Shown: piece after piece, positions 1-8,500 of the stretch
Numbering within the stretch: the stretch's first letter is position 1
Layout of the letters: each line of letters begins with the position of its first letter
Assembly: GCF_000372725.1 (NCBI RefSeq)
Contig: NW_005199735.1
Span: 45,036 to 109,035 of the forward strand
Length of the DNA stretch: 64,000 nucleotides
Source of the DNA: Emiliania huxleyi CCMP1516
Taxonomy: Eukaryota; Haptophyta; Isochrysidales; Noelaerhabdaceae
Direction: 5' to 3'
The notes under the pieces: model-generated
The model's input: the letters and a program-made list of their open reading frames with translations, nothing else
The model's database searches: none
Told to the model about the DNA's origin: nothing
Position numbers and translations under genes: made by a program

Positions 1-77
1 CTCTCTCTCTCTCTCTCTCTCCCTCTCTCTCTCTCTCTCGCTCCCTCCCTCCCTCCCTCATCCCCCCCCCCCCCCTT
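1..77. repeat. CT-rich microsatellite and poly-C, intronic to MLH1
   Basis: The first 60 bases are almost pure CT dinucleotides with a few CCCT units, followed by a C run. On the minus strand this is a GA/G tract directly after the second MLH1 exon, so it is probably the start of MLH1 intron 2. Confidence 0.8.
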
Positions 78-97
78 CCCCTGCTCTGTCTCTCTCT

Positions 98-799
98 GCA
101 CCACCTGGAGCAGCCTTGAGTACTCTTCGCCGGCCCCCTTCATCGCGGCGCGCCGCATCGGCACGTTGTAAAACATGTCCTCCACCGCGATCGTGGTGCC
201 GCGCGTGCCGGCGCAGGGACGCGGCTCGGCGGGCTCGCCTGGAGGGGTGAGGTGGGCAGTGGAGGGGTGAGCAGTGGTGAGCAGTGGGTGGGTGAGCAGT
301 GGCGAGCAGTGGAGGGGTGAGCAGTGGCGAGCAGTGGGTGGGTGGGCAGTGGAGGGGTGAGGTGAGAGGGAGCAGTGAGCTCGCCGGGCTTCGGCGGCAC
401 GAGGAGCCCGTCCGAGAAGGAGGCGCGGTGCGCACACGCCGCGTCGGCTGTCATGGAGGTGACGGAGACGTGCGCGACGTGCGAGATCGAGGCGAGCGCC
501 TCGCCGCGGAAGCCGAAGGTCTCGATCTGCGACAGGTCCTCGTACTCGCGCAGCTTTGAGGTGGCAAAGCGCTCGCATACGCGCGGGAAGTCGGCGCGGT
601 GGATGCCGTGCCCGTTGTCGCTGATCTGCAGCAGCTTGAGCCCGCCCGCCTTGGAGGTGACCGAAATCGAGGTGGAGCCGGCGTCGAGGGAGTTCTCGAG
701 CAGCTCCTTGAGCGCGCTGGAGGGCCGGTGGATCACCTCGCCCGCGGCGATGCGGTTCACGACCTCCTGCGAGAGCGCTTGTATCGAAGGAGAGGACAT
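98..799 (-). CDS. MLH1: DNA mismatch repair protein MLH1, N-terminal part (two exons, gene runs off the window)
   Basis: MutL-family ATPase that acts with MutS homologues in nuclear mismatch repair. The ATG is at 799. Exon 1 (799-385) encodes the GHKL ATPase N-terminus: [10 protein letters not shown], the catalytic/Mg-binding [11 protein letters not shown], the DNGHGI turn, the FATSKL lid and [13 protein letters not shown]. Exon 2 (238 to about 98) reads [22 protein letters not shown], which matches the MLH1 order after the lid. The intron (384-239) is GC-AG: CCCG|GCGAGC at the donor and CCAG|GCGAGC at the acceptor, so the first seven bases after the donor G repeat the exon start. Its interior is built from repeated GTGAGCAGTGGCGAGCAGTGG units. 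The exon 2 end is uncertain by a few bases. The C-terminal dimerisation part lies left of position 1. MLH1 rather than PMS1/PMS2 is chosen from the closeness of the ATPase block. Confidence 0.93.
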
Positions 800-1074
800 G
801 GGACGCCGCGGCAGCCAAAGTGCCAGCAGCCTGGCGGGGCAAGGCAGAGCGACCCTTCAGCGCGCGAGTGATGGCAATAACGACAGGCGCTGACACGCCC
901 GCCGCTGAAATGATGACGAGATGGTGCCGCGATGGGACGGTGGGAGGGAGCACGCGCGAGTCGGTGGCGCGAGACGTGGATCGCGCTGATGCATCGTGCG
1001 CAGGGGAAGAGGAGGGGGCGCGAGCAGGGAGGCATGCTGATGTACCGCCGGCCATTCGCGCTCGAACTCGAAAA

Positions 1075-1230
1075 GAATTTAACAATTTTGCTCGCACAAC
1101 ACTGGGCACGAAATCCCTGTGTGGTGGCGGCGTGCCGTCCTCCCATCCCTCCCTTGGGTTGTCCGTTTTCTTTCTTTCTTTACAATGGGCACGAAAGAAT
1201 TTTACAAACTCGAAAAGAATCTGCGGCCTG
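1075..1230 (+). repeat. Mosaic dispersed repeat, family A, copy 1
   Basis: The segment carries blocks seen at several other places: CACAACACTGGGCACG, a CCCATCCCTCCCTTGGG block, TTTTCTTTCTTTCTTT and GAAAGAATTTTACAA. The block order CCCTGTGTGGTGGCGG-CGTGCCGTCC-TTTTCTTTC is the reverse complement of the copy at 4545-4660. The rest of 800-1404 holds no supported gene. Confidence 0.7.
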
Positions 1231-1404
1231 AAATAAAAGAAACCGGCCGGCCACAGGCACCCCCCTCAGGCCGCACGCCGCACCTCTAGCGAGGCCCGCA
1301 TGGTATGTGGAGACTCATGCCGCCGCCCCTGCCACCCTGTGTCAGTGTGCCTGTGGTAGTGAGAGACTGCCAGCGAGAAGCTGGAGGCAGGTCGCTAGAC
1401 TGAG

Positions 1405-1600
1405 ATGAGACCGCCAGTGGAGTTGGGATCCCACCGTGCACCGCGCTGCGAGCCTGTCGTGTCCCTTGTCAGGAGCAGGAGAGCCCCACCTGTCCCCCTG
1501 ATCGTCCTTCCAAAATCCTGCTCGTGCAGGTGGGGACCCTGTCCTCCTCCCCTATCCCTCGTTTGGGCTGTCTGTTTTCTTTCTTTCTTTGGCCGGCCCC
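1405..1600 (+). repeat. Mosaic dispersed repeat, family A, copy 2
   Basis: About 190 bp nearly identical, in reverse complement, to 25290-25495, from GAGACCGCCAGTGGAGTTGG to the TTTTCTTTCTTTCTTT tract. It includes the block TCCAAAATCCTGCTC that also occurs, diverged, at 23935-24075. High identity over this length implies recent movement or conversion. No protein-coding capacity is evident. Confidence 0.8.
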
Positions 1601-1739
1601 CACACAGCCGCGGGAAAAAACGCAGCGCCTAGCGCAGCGCCGCGAGTACATGCTGGGAGAAGGAAGGCGCAGGATGAGAGCACAACTTGAGATTCGTGCT
1701 TCTTGGGAGCGAGTGCGAGTATGAGGACGCATGCCCGGC

Positions 1740-1995
1740 GGCCGCCGCCCTCATTCAGCCGCCACGCCTTGATCAACTTGTCGTCGCTCCCCGAGTAGAG
1801 TTTGTGCCGGTGTCCGACGACAGCGCGAGCGCGAGCACGTCGCCGCCATGGCCCTGCAGCGTCGCGACGCACGCCCCGCCAGCCGAATCCCGTAGGATCC
1901 GGGTCACCAGCAGAGAGCCAGCCGTAGGTGATGGCGCCGGCTGCGCTGCGCCCGCTGCGCACAAGCTCCACAGCCTCCTCATTGCTCAATATGGG
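1740..1995 (-). pseudogene. WD40-repeat gene fragment
   Basis: On the minus strand one frame gives ...CVATLQGHGGDVLALALSSD (typical end of one WD40 blade, GH dipeptide included) and a second frame continues HKLYSGSDDKLIKAWRL (next blade, SGSDD..IKAW). The two frames overlap around 1810, so the reading frame is interrupted by a single-step shift. No further blades are seen on either side; the fragment is bracketed by repeats at 1405-1600 and about 2130. Either a stranded gene fragment or one exon of a gene with a sequencing error. Confidence 0.45.
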
Positions 1996-2127
1996 GCCAC
2001 ACCGTCCGTTATCTATAGGCAGGGATACCAGGGAAGTGGGGGGGGTGGGCAACAGGGCAAGCAACTGTTGTGAGGGCTCTAGCTTTCTCCATGCACAGAC
2101 ATGAGCTCTATCTCGTGGTTGGGTTCA

Positions 2128-2258
2128 CCCGGTAGGTAGGTAGGAAGGTGAAGAACAGCCAGGCTCGGACTGGACACCAACGCGGTATGGGTGGATGCGG
2201 GACAGGAGAGGACGGCACGCTCGAGCGACACACACTCACAATCACTCGAAGGACTGCC
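2128..2258 (+). repeat. Dispersed repeat, family B, copy 1 (short)
   Basis: Begins with a GGTAGGTAGG tract, then AAGGTGAAGAACAGCCAGGC and CTCGGACTGGACACCAACGC. The same string occurs at 18485-18745 in the same orientation and, diverged, at 23650-23925 in reverse. The copy here is shorter on its right side. Confidence 0.75.
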
Positions 2259-2504
2259 AAGGATTGTTCTGCGGTCTCGCGTCTGGCGATTTTGCTACCC
2301 TGTGCCGTGTTCGAACGGTCAAGAGGGCAATAAAAAAACCGCTGGCAGCGCCTGTGACCGACCCCTGAACCTCGAGCGCCAAGACACAGGAAGGTGCGCC
2401 TCCTTTGCTCGCCGCCGCCGACGAGCGCTAGCACCATCGTCGCCCCGGCCGTGCACCCCGCCCACAGCCGCCGCACCTCACCAACTTTCCCTTTGCCGCA
2501 GACG

Positions 2505-3647
2505 ATGACACCGATGAGCTGTCCTGTCGTTCCGAAAGAGCCCAAGCCCTCGACTGCGTACATGAAGAAGCTCAAGGACGAATACAAGGCCAAGAAGGCC
2601 CTAGAGAAGGCCGCGGAGGAGCCCGAGCCCGAGCCCGAGCCCGAGGTCAAGCCACCCGAGCAGAAGAAATCCTGGGGCGGCTGCTGCAAGTGCTTTTTGA
2701 AGCCCGCCGAGGCCTCCAGGATGGTCGTGCACACTATGCAGACCATCGCGGACGGCAAGACGAAGGAGGACGTCGAAGCGGCTCACGAGCAGATGGCGTC
2801 CAAGGCAGCGGCCGCCGGCTTCACCAGCTGGCGCCGCCGCCGCCTCTCCGCCGCCGCCCTCGCCGCCGCCGCCCTCGCGCCACTGCGCCACCCCTCGCGT
2901 GCCTCGCTTGCCCCTTGCCCAGCCCGCCCCCCCACCCTTCCTCCCAGGAGCGCGGCGTGGGACGCGGACGGCACCACCGCCGTCGTGACCGAGGTCTTCG
3001 ACTCGCCCGACATGTACTTTGCCTTCATGGACGAGCTCGACTTCGAGACGGTCTCTGCCAGCATCAAGTTCGAGGCGCCAAAGCTGCTCTGCACCGAGGA
3101 GCAGGCCGCGGAGATGAGCGACCTGGTCAAGAACTTTGCGATGGAGACCTTCACCGTGGCAACGGCGGTCAGCGTCCCGTCCGACTGGGACGAGGCCCCA
3201 AAGATGATCGTGTGCGCCCTCCAATCCATCGCGGACGGCAAGACGAAGGCGGACGTCGACGCGGCACACGAGCACGTCGCGTCCAAGGCAAAGGCCGCCG
3301 GCTTCACCAAGTGAGCCCGCCGCTCCGCACGCCTCTCGCCCCACGTCCTGCCCGGCGCGTCTCGCCCCTCGGACTCCCTCACGCGCCTCTCTCGCCTCCC
3401 GCCTCGCAGCTGGAGCGCCGCGTGGGACGCGGACGGCACGACCGCCCTCGTGATCGAAATCTTCGAAGAGCCCGAGATGTACACGCAGTTCGTCGGCGGC
3501 CTCGACATGGCGATGGTCACCGGGAGCATCAAGTCCGACGACGCGAAGCTGGTCTCCACGGCGGAGGAGGCCGCGGAGATGGGCGAACTGATCGCGTCCT
3601 TTGGGATGAAGCCCTACACGTTGACCTGCTACGGCTTTGCTGCCTAG
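2505..3647 (+). CDS. Two-module cytosolic protein of unknown family, three exons
   Basis: Exons 2505-2830, 2948-3310 and 3410-3647. After a charged N-terminus with an EPEPEPEPE stretch and a CCKC motif, the product contains two copies of a module of about 115 residues: MVVHTMQTIADGKTKEDV / MIVCALQSIADGKTKADV, then SAAWDADGTT, then a D/E-rich block (VFDSPDMYFAFM / IFEEPEMYTQFV) and CTEEQAAEMSDL / STAEEAAEMGEL. Both introns fall at the same codon of the module (FTS/N-WSAAWDADG), so the module was duplicated with its intron. Intron 1 is GC-AG (CTG|GCGCC), intron 2 is GT-AG (AA|GTGAGC). The module size and pattern could fit a small alpha+beta-barrel domain, but I do not recognise the family. Confidence 0.8.
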
Positions 3648-3702
3648 ACTGCCCCTCCGCGTTGACCTGCTCGGCTTTGCTGCCTAAGCTGCCCCTCCGC
3701 AC
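3619..3702 (+). repeat. Tandem duplication of the stop-codon region
   Basis: The last codons, stop and first 3'-UTR bases (TTGACCTGCT...TGCCTAGACTGCCCCTCCGC) are immediately followed by a near-identical 40-bp copy (TTGACCTGCTCGGC...TGCCTAAGCTGCCCC). The CDS ends in the first copy. The stretch from 3705 to 4085 is G-rich low-complexity DNA with no supported gene. Confidence 0.8.
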
Positions 3703-4085
3703 CGGGGTGTGCTTTTGGAGTACGTGGTAGTCTAGGGTGACGCGTCACGCTGGGTGGGGGGGGGGTGGGGGTTCGAGAGTAACCATTTTTGAACGCTGTT
3801 AAAAAGGCCACTTGTGCACGCACTGTGCATGTGCATGTGCTGCGGCTCGTTAAATTCTTCTCGCCAGTCTGCTGTGAGATGCAGTCGCATCCCAGAATTC
3901 TTCCTACCGCGCGGAGGGAGAGGGAGGCGAGGGCGGGAGGGGGAGGGGGATGGAGGGGAGTGTGAGGGGTATGGGGGGGTGGGGGCGAGGGAATGGAGGG
4001 AGAGAAGAAGAGCAAGGGCGAGAGGGGGCAGGGGACTGGTCGATGGCATACTAGGGGGGGCAGGGTAGTGGGCGGCGATCGCCGC

Positions 4086-4525
4086 ATGCCGTCCTATGGC
4101 GGCGAGTATCGCTACGCCAGGGAAGACAAGGGCGTCGAAGTGCAAAACCCAGGCCCCAAATTACGTGTGAGTGTTAGAGTTGTTTGGTATTGTAACCCAC
4201 CTGTAACATCACATTAAGGTATTGCTAAAAATCTCTCTCTCGAAGTGCAGCTGTGCTGCTGTTCGAAGCGTTCGGTGGGTTTGGGAAGGGGGTCGGCGAG
4301 ATCCTCTGGGGGGCGGCGAACGTGCTGCAGAACAAGCTGACGCGGGCCCAGTACCTCGATGAGGTGACTTGGACCACCAAGAGCTGGCTGGGGCTGCAGA
4401 AGCAGCGCATCTCAGTCGTTCTTCACACGGCCATCGCAGAGCAGATTGTGAATGAGCTTGCCAGCGGCGAGGGCGGTCGAGTGCACGGAGCTAAGTGCCT
4501 CGCCGTCCTCGCGGGAGTCGCTTAG
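4086..4525 (+). CDS. Small hypothetical protein, two exons
   Basis: Exon 1 4086-4164, exon 2 4251-4525; a GT-AG intron (TTAC|GTGTGAG ... GTGCAG|CTGTG) joins the frame to read MPSYGGEYRYAREDKG... then LLFEAFGGFGKGVGEILWGA. About 117 residues. The second exon has an amphipathic Gly/Phe-rich helix followed by a basic helix (LTRAQYLDEVTWTTKSWLGL). I do not recognise the family. A family-A repeat begins about 20 bp after the stop, so the 3' end may have been cut short by that insertion. The start is the only in-frame ATG close to the exon. Confidence 0.5.
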
Positions 4526-4544
4526 GCGGCTCCAGTGGTGTACC

Positions 4545-4660
4545 TGTGTTAGTGCCAGTGCGCGCCAGTCCCGTGCCCAAAGAAAAGAAAGAAAACAGAC
4601 AACAAGGGAGGGATGGGAGGACGGCACGCCGCCACCACACAGGGATTTTAAGGAGAGGTG
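4545..4660 (-). repeat. Mosaic dispersed repeat, family A, copy 3
   Basis: Contains TGTTAGTGCCAGTGCGCGCC + AGTCCCGTGCCC (shared with 37537-37572), AAAGAAAGAAAACAGACAAC and GGGAGGGATGGGAGGACGGC, the last two being the reverse complement of 1110-1190. Confidence 0.75.
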
Positions 4661-4685
4661 TGTGGTGCGCTAGCCGTCGCCCACC

Positions 4686-5516
4686 CTAGGGAGTCTGCCT
4701 CTTCCTATCTCTCTTCGCAGTCTCTCGCTGCTTCTCGCTGCAACCTTCATGCCACCTCGCGGTCGTCCCACTCTCGTCGTTCTCTCCCTTGTCATTTCCT
4801 CCTCTGTCGCGTCGTTCTCTTCTGCCTCGTCCTGTGACGCCGCCGCCTGCCGGTCCCTTGTTCTCGCGGTTTCTTTTGCCTTTCGGCGCAACTCCGTCCT
4901 CCTCGCGGCGTATCAGCTCCCCTCGCGCAAGGACCACATTTCTGACTCCCACTCCGATCATTTGCCTCCAGGTCATGTTGTTGCTCAGGTCCACTCTCTC
5001 TTCGAACACTCGTGCCTCTACGGATGATGCCGGCGCTGGGGTCCCCTTCGGATGCATCGTGACATCTGACAACTGGATTTCCACTGGTTCGTCCTCCTCG
5101 GAGTCATCTTCCCCGTCCTCCTTCCGCTCGGCTCTTCGCTCGGTACGTTCGGTGTGGCTCACCCTCCATGCCGTGAACAGGCGCTTTATCCACCCTATAT
5201 TCTTCTCTCGTTCCTCTGCCCGTGCCTTGGTCTTGTCGTTGTTTCGCACCCATGTCTGTATGGCCATCGAGGCTGCCTTCCCCACTACCTGTAGTTCACT
5301 CGTCACCTCTCCCGCGAGCTCCCTTCTCTTTCTTTCGGGTATGGAGTCCGTGAGTGCGGGTCGCGTGCAGGCAATCCCGTGCCCAGTGTTGTGCGAGCGT
5401 TGTAAAATTCTTTCTCGCACCGGCCGAGAGATCTCGCCGCCGTCCCAGGCGGCGAAGAGCTCGTCCACCTCCACTGTCGTCACCACGCGGCGCTTCACTC
5501 GCTTCGACTTTGACAT
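4686..5516 (-). CDS. Charged hypothetical protein carrying a piece of family-A repeat
   Basis: Open for about 276 codons from the ATG at 5516. The product is Lys/Arg/Glu-rich (SKSKRVKRRVVTTVEVDELF at the N-terminus, an EDGEDDSEEDEP acidic run in the middle, Arg/Gly-rich tail), suggesting a nuclear or RNA-associated role, but no domain is recognised. Positions 5375-5425 are a block of the family-A repeat (GTGCGAGAAAGAATTTTACA on this strand); it begins with a good GTGCGAG donor and could be an intron. Its ATG lies in the same CATG palindrome as the ATG of the divergent membrane-protein gene at 5515, so both starts cannot easily be right. Confidence 0.35.
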   Translation of the reverse strand: MSKSKRVKRRVVTTVEVDELFAAWDGGEISRPVRERILQRSHNTGHGIACTRPALTDSIPERKRRELAGEVTSELQVVGKAASMAIQTWVRNNDKTKARAEEREKNIGWIKRLFTAWRVSHTERTERRAERKEDGEDDSEEDEPVEIQLSDVTMHPKGTPAPASSVEARVFEERVDLSNNMTWRQMIGVGVRNVVLARGELIRREEDGVAPKGKRNRENKGPAGGGVTGRGRRERRDRGGNDKGENDESGTTARWHEGCSEKQRETAKRDRKRQTP

Positions 5517-8500
5517 GGACACGAGCAGCGGCGGCCGCGCTGAAGAGCGGGCGCCGGACTACTCGTACTCCATCAGCGACGGCCTCCTCACCTTCCTCTC
5601 GGTCATGGCGCCGACGCTCGTGCTCAACCTCGCCTTCTCAGTGGCCGGCTTCGGCGATGTGACCTACCTCTTCCTCGAAGACCTCAAATACCCATGGTAC
5701 GCTGCAGCCGACGCCTGCCTGCTCCTCTGCCTCCTCCTCTGGATGCTAGACGCTCATCGATGGACGAAATCGTATATGGTGGTGGTCCGGCGGCTGTGCA
5801 TCGCGCTGGCGGTGCTGCTCGCCGCCGTCGCCTGCTCGCTGGCGACGCGCGTCTACCCATTCGCACCGCTGCAGCTCGGCGTCTCCACGCCACGGCGTCT
5901 ACTGCAGCAGGGCCGGCTGACTCCAGTCACGGTCGTTGAGTCTCTGGCCCTCAGGCTTTTACGCGATCCCCGCCTCCGCCTTTGCCGTCCGGCGCGGCCT
6001 CGTCACCCGCCCGCCCGCTCCAGCGTACATGCGCGGCCTGAGCAGGCGCGTCGCCGCCGCCGCTCGGACCTGAGACGCCCGATGCAGATGAGTTGCTGCT
6101 CTCTCCCCCTTTCCTCCCTGCCCCTCTCGCTGTCTGGTGTTAATGGACCCCCTTCCTCTCCCTCGCCACCGTCACCGTCACCATCCCCGTCGCTACCCCG
6201 GCTAGTCGCCGACCACACCCACAAAGAACCCTGCACATACGAAGATCTAGAGATGCGTCTGCAGGAGTGTCGCCGTCGCCGCCGCGCTGAGCCTGACCTA
6301 CTTTGCGCTGTGGGTGGCGGTGCTTCCCCCACCGGCGTCGCGGCTGCGCACCGGGTGGGACGAGGACTGGCTTGCGCCTTCGCGTCTTCTTTTTTTGCCG
6401 AGGGGGTTCTTTTTGTTGTAGGTGGGACGAGGACTGGTTTGCGCCTTCGCCGTCTTCTTTTTTTGGGAAGGGTTTCTTTTTGTCGTAGGTGGGACGAGGA
6501 GTGGCTCAACTTGTGGGGTGGGCCGGTCAAGGCGTACTGGGAGGGCAGGCGGGGACGAGGGCCTTATGAACATGACTCTAATCATCATCGTGTTTGTGGT
6601 CAGTTCCTCTTGCTCTTGAATATGCAGGCCGGGTTGGCGAGCCCTTACCTTACCGCCTCATGAACAACGGATGAATGAGTAAGTGATCATTGAGCAGGCT
6701 GGGCTGCGAGCCGTTCAACGCGACCGCCTCGTACAACGACATCGACTGCTACGACGCCGCCTTCTGCTGGTTCTTCTTCCCGCTGCTGGTCGGGATCTCG
6801 CTCGTCGTCTTTGCCGTGGTGTGCCGCGAGACCCACAACACGCACACGAGTCGAGACCCACAACAGCACACGCACACGGATGAGACTCCTCCTGTGCGCA
6901 TGACCAGGTGTGCCGCTTCCTCGCGCGCGTGCTCGCCTCCGAGACCAACGCAGAGGCCGACGCCGCCGCCGTCAAGCTGTTTGTCGGCGCCATCTCCGTC
7001 GCCGGGCTCGGCATGTGCTCACTGGTACAGCTCGTTCGGACTGTGATTGGTGTGGCTGTGCAGGCGCCATCTCCGTCGCCGGGCTCGGCATGTACGTCGC
7101 CGCCTCCATCGCCGGCGCGGGGGAGACGGAGTGCGCTTGAGTACTACACCAGCTCCATCTTATGGCTGTGGCTTCTCCTCACAGGCGCGGGGATGGGCCT
7201 CTCGCACATCGTCTCGGTGGCGATGCTCAACCTGGTCGCCGCCGCGCTCCTCCTCGTCGGAGGCACGCTGGGCTGGGAGACGTTCGCAAGAGCGATGGCG
7301 GAGGCGGCGTGGGTGCAGCGCGGTCTGCGGTACATCGAGAGCGGGTACGAGTGGCGCGTCGCTCTCGCCAGTCCTTCGCTTGCTCTCCACACCTCCGGCT
7401 GTGAACAGGTACGAGTGGTGCGTCGCCCTCGTCATCTGTGTCGGAGTGCTGCCGCTGCTTGCGTACGCGCTGCTGCTCGCTGGCAAGCAGGCGACTCGGT
7501 GGCTGCGCGGCTCGAGCAAGGCGTCCCGCGGCGGCATCGTCACCGCAGAGACGCATGAGCGGTTGACGAAGCTGTCAGTGCACTGGGGCTCCGTCTGCAG
7601 CAAGGTCGCCCTCCTCTGCCAGGGCTACCTCTGCATGTCGGTCGTGGTCGCCAAGTTTGTGGTCGTGTTTCTCTGCTGGCTGAGCGCGGTGCTCGCCGGG
7701 CTCCCCCTCGGCCTCGTGGTCCTCCTCTTCCTGCTGCAGGCGAGGCACTTCCTAGACCCTTCCTAGACACTCCCGAGACACTCCCGAGACACTCCCGAGA
7801 CACTCCCTGGAAGGGCTCCTCTCTCTGCCGCAGGGCATCGTCCTGTTCCTCGTCCCGGTCATCCCCGGCATCCCCGTCTATGTGTGCTCCGGCGTGCTGC
7901 TCACTGGCGCGGTGATGAGCGAGGAGGAGCTTGCAGACCCCACCCCGCACGCGCCGCCCTCGTACTGGCTCGGCGTCGCCCTCGCCGTGTCGGTCGCACG
8001 CCCCCGCTCAAGACAGTGCCATCACGCGGACCGCCATCCTCACTCGCGTTGTTCTGGCTCCCCCAAACTAGGTCGCCTCCGCCCTCGCCGCCTCCCCCCC
8101 CCCTCGCCGCCTGCACCTCCTTTGCCGGATCCCCCTTCCCCCGCCTCCTCCTCCTCCCTTGCCGACCTCTCCCTCGCCGCCCCAACCAGGTCGCTTGCCT
8201 GCTCAAGTTTTGCGCCATCGTGCTGCAGCAGCAGGCCATCGGCCGGTGGACGGGACCTCGGCTATCTCTCGGCTGTCTCTCGGCTGTCTCTCGGCTGTCT
8301 CTCGGCTATCTCTCGGCTGTCTCTCGGCTGTCTCTCGGCTATCTCTCGGCTGTCTCTCGGCTATCTCTCGGCTGTCTCTCGGCTGTCTCTCGGCTATCTC
8401 TCGGCTATCTCTCGGCTATCTCTTGGCTATCTCTCGGCTATCTCTCGGCTATCTCTTGGCTATCTCTCGGCTATCTCTCGGCCATCTCTTGGCTATCTCT

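Noticed and set aside
4789-5514. Plus-strand frame extending the membrane protein N-terminally
   Set aside because: The sequence is Ser/Arg/Pro-rich low complexity and antisense to another frame; MDTSSGG at 5515 is a better start.
5513-5517. Divergent genes sharing a CATG as both start codons
   Set aside because: Eye-catching, but the minus-strand gene is weakly supported and its start may be spliced; likely coincidence.
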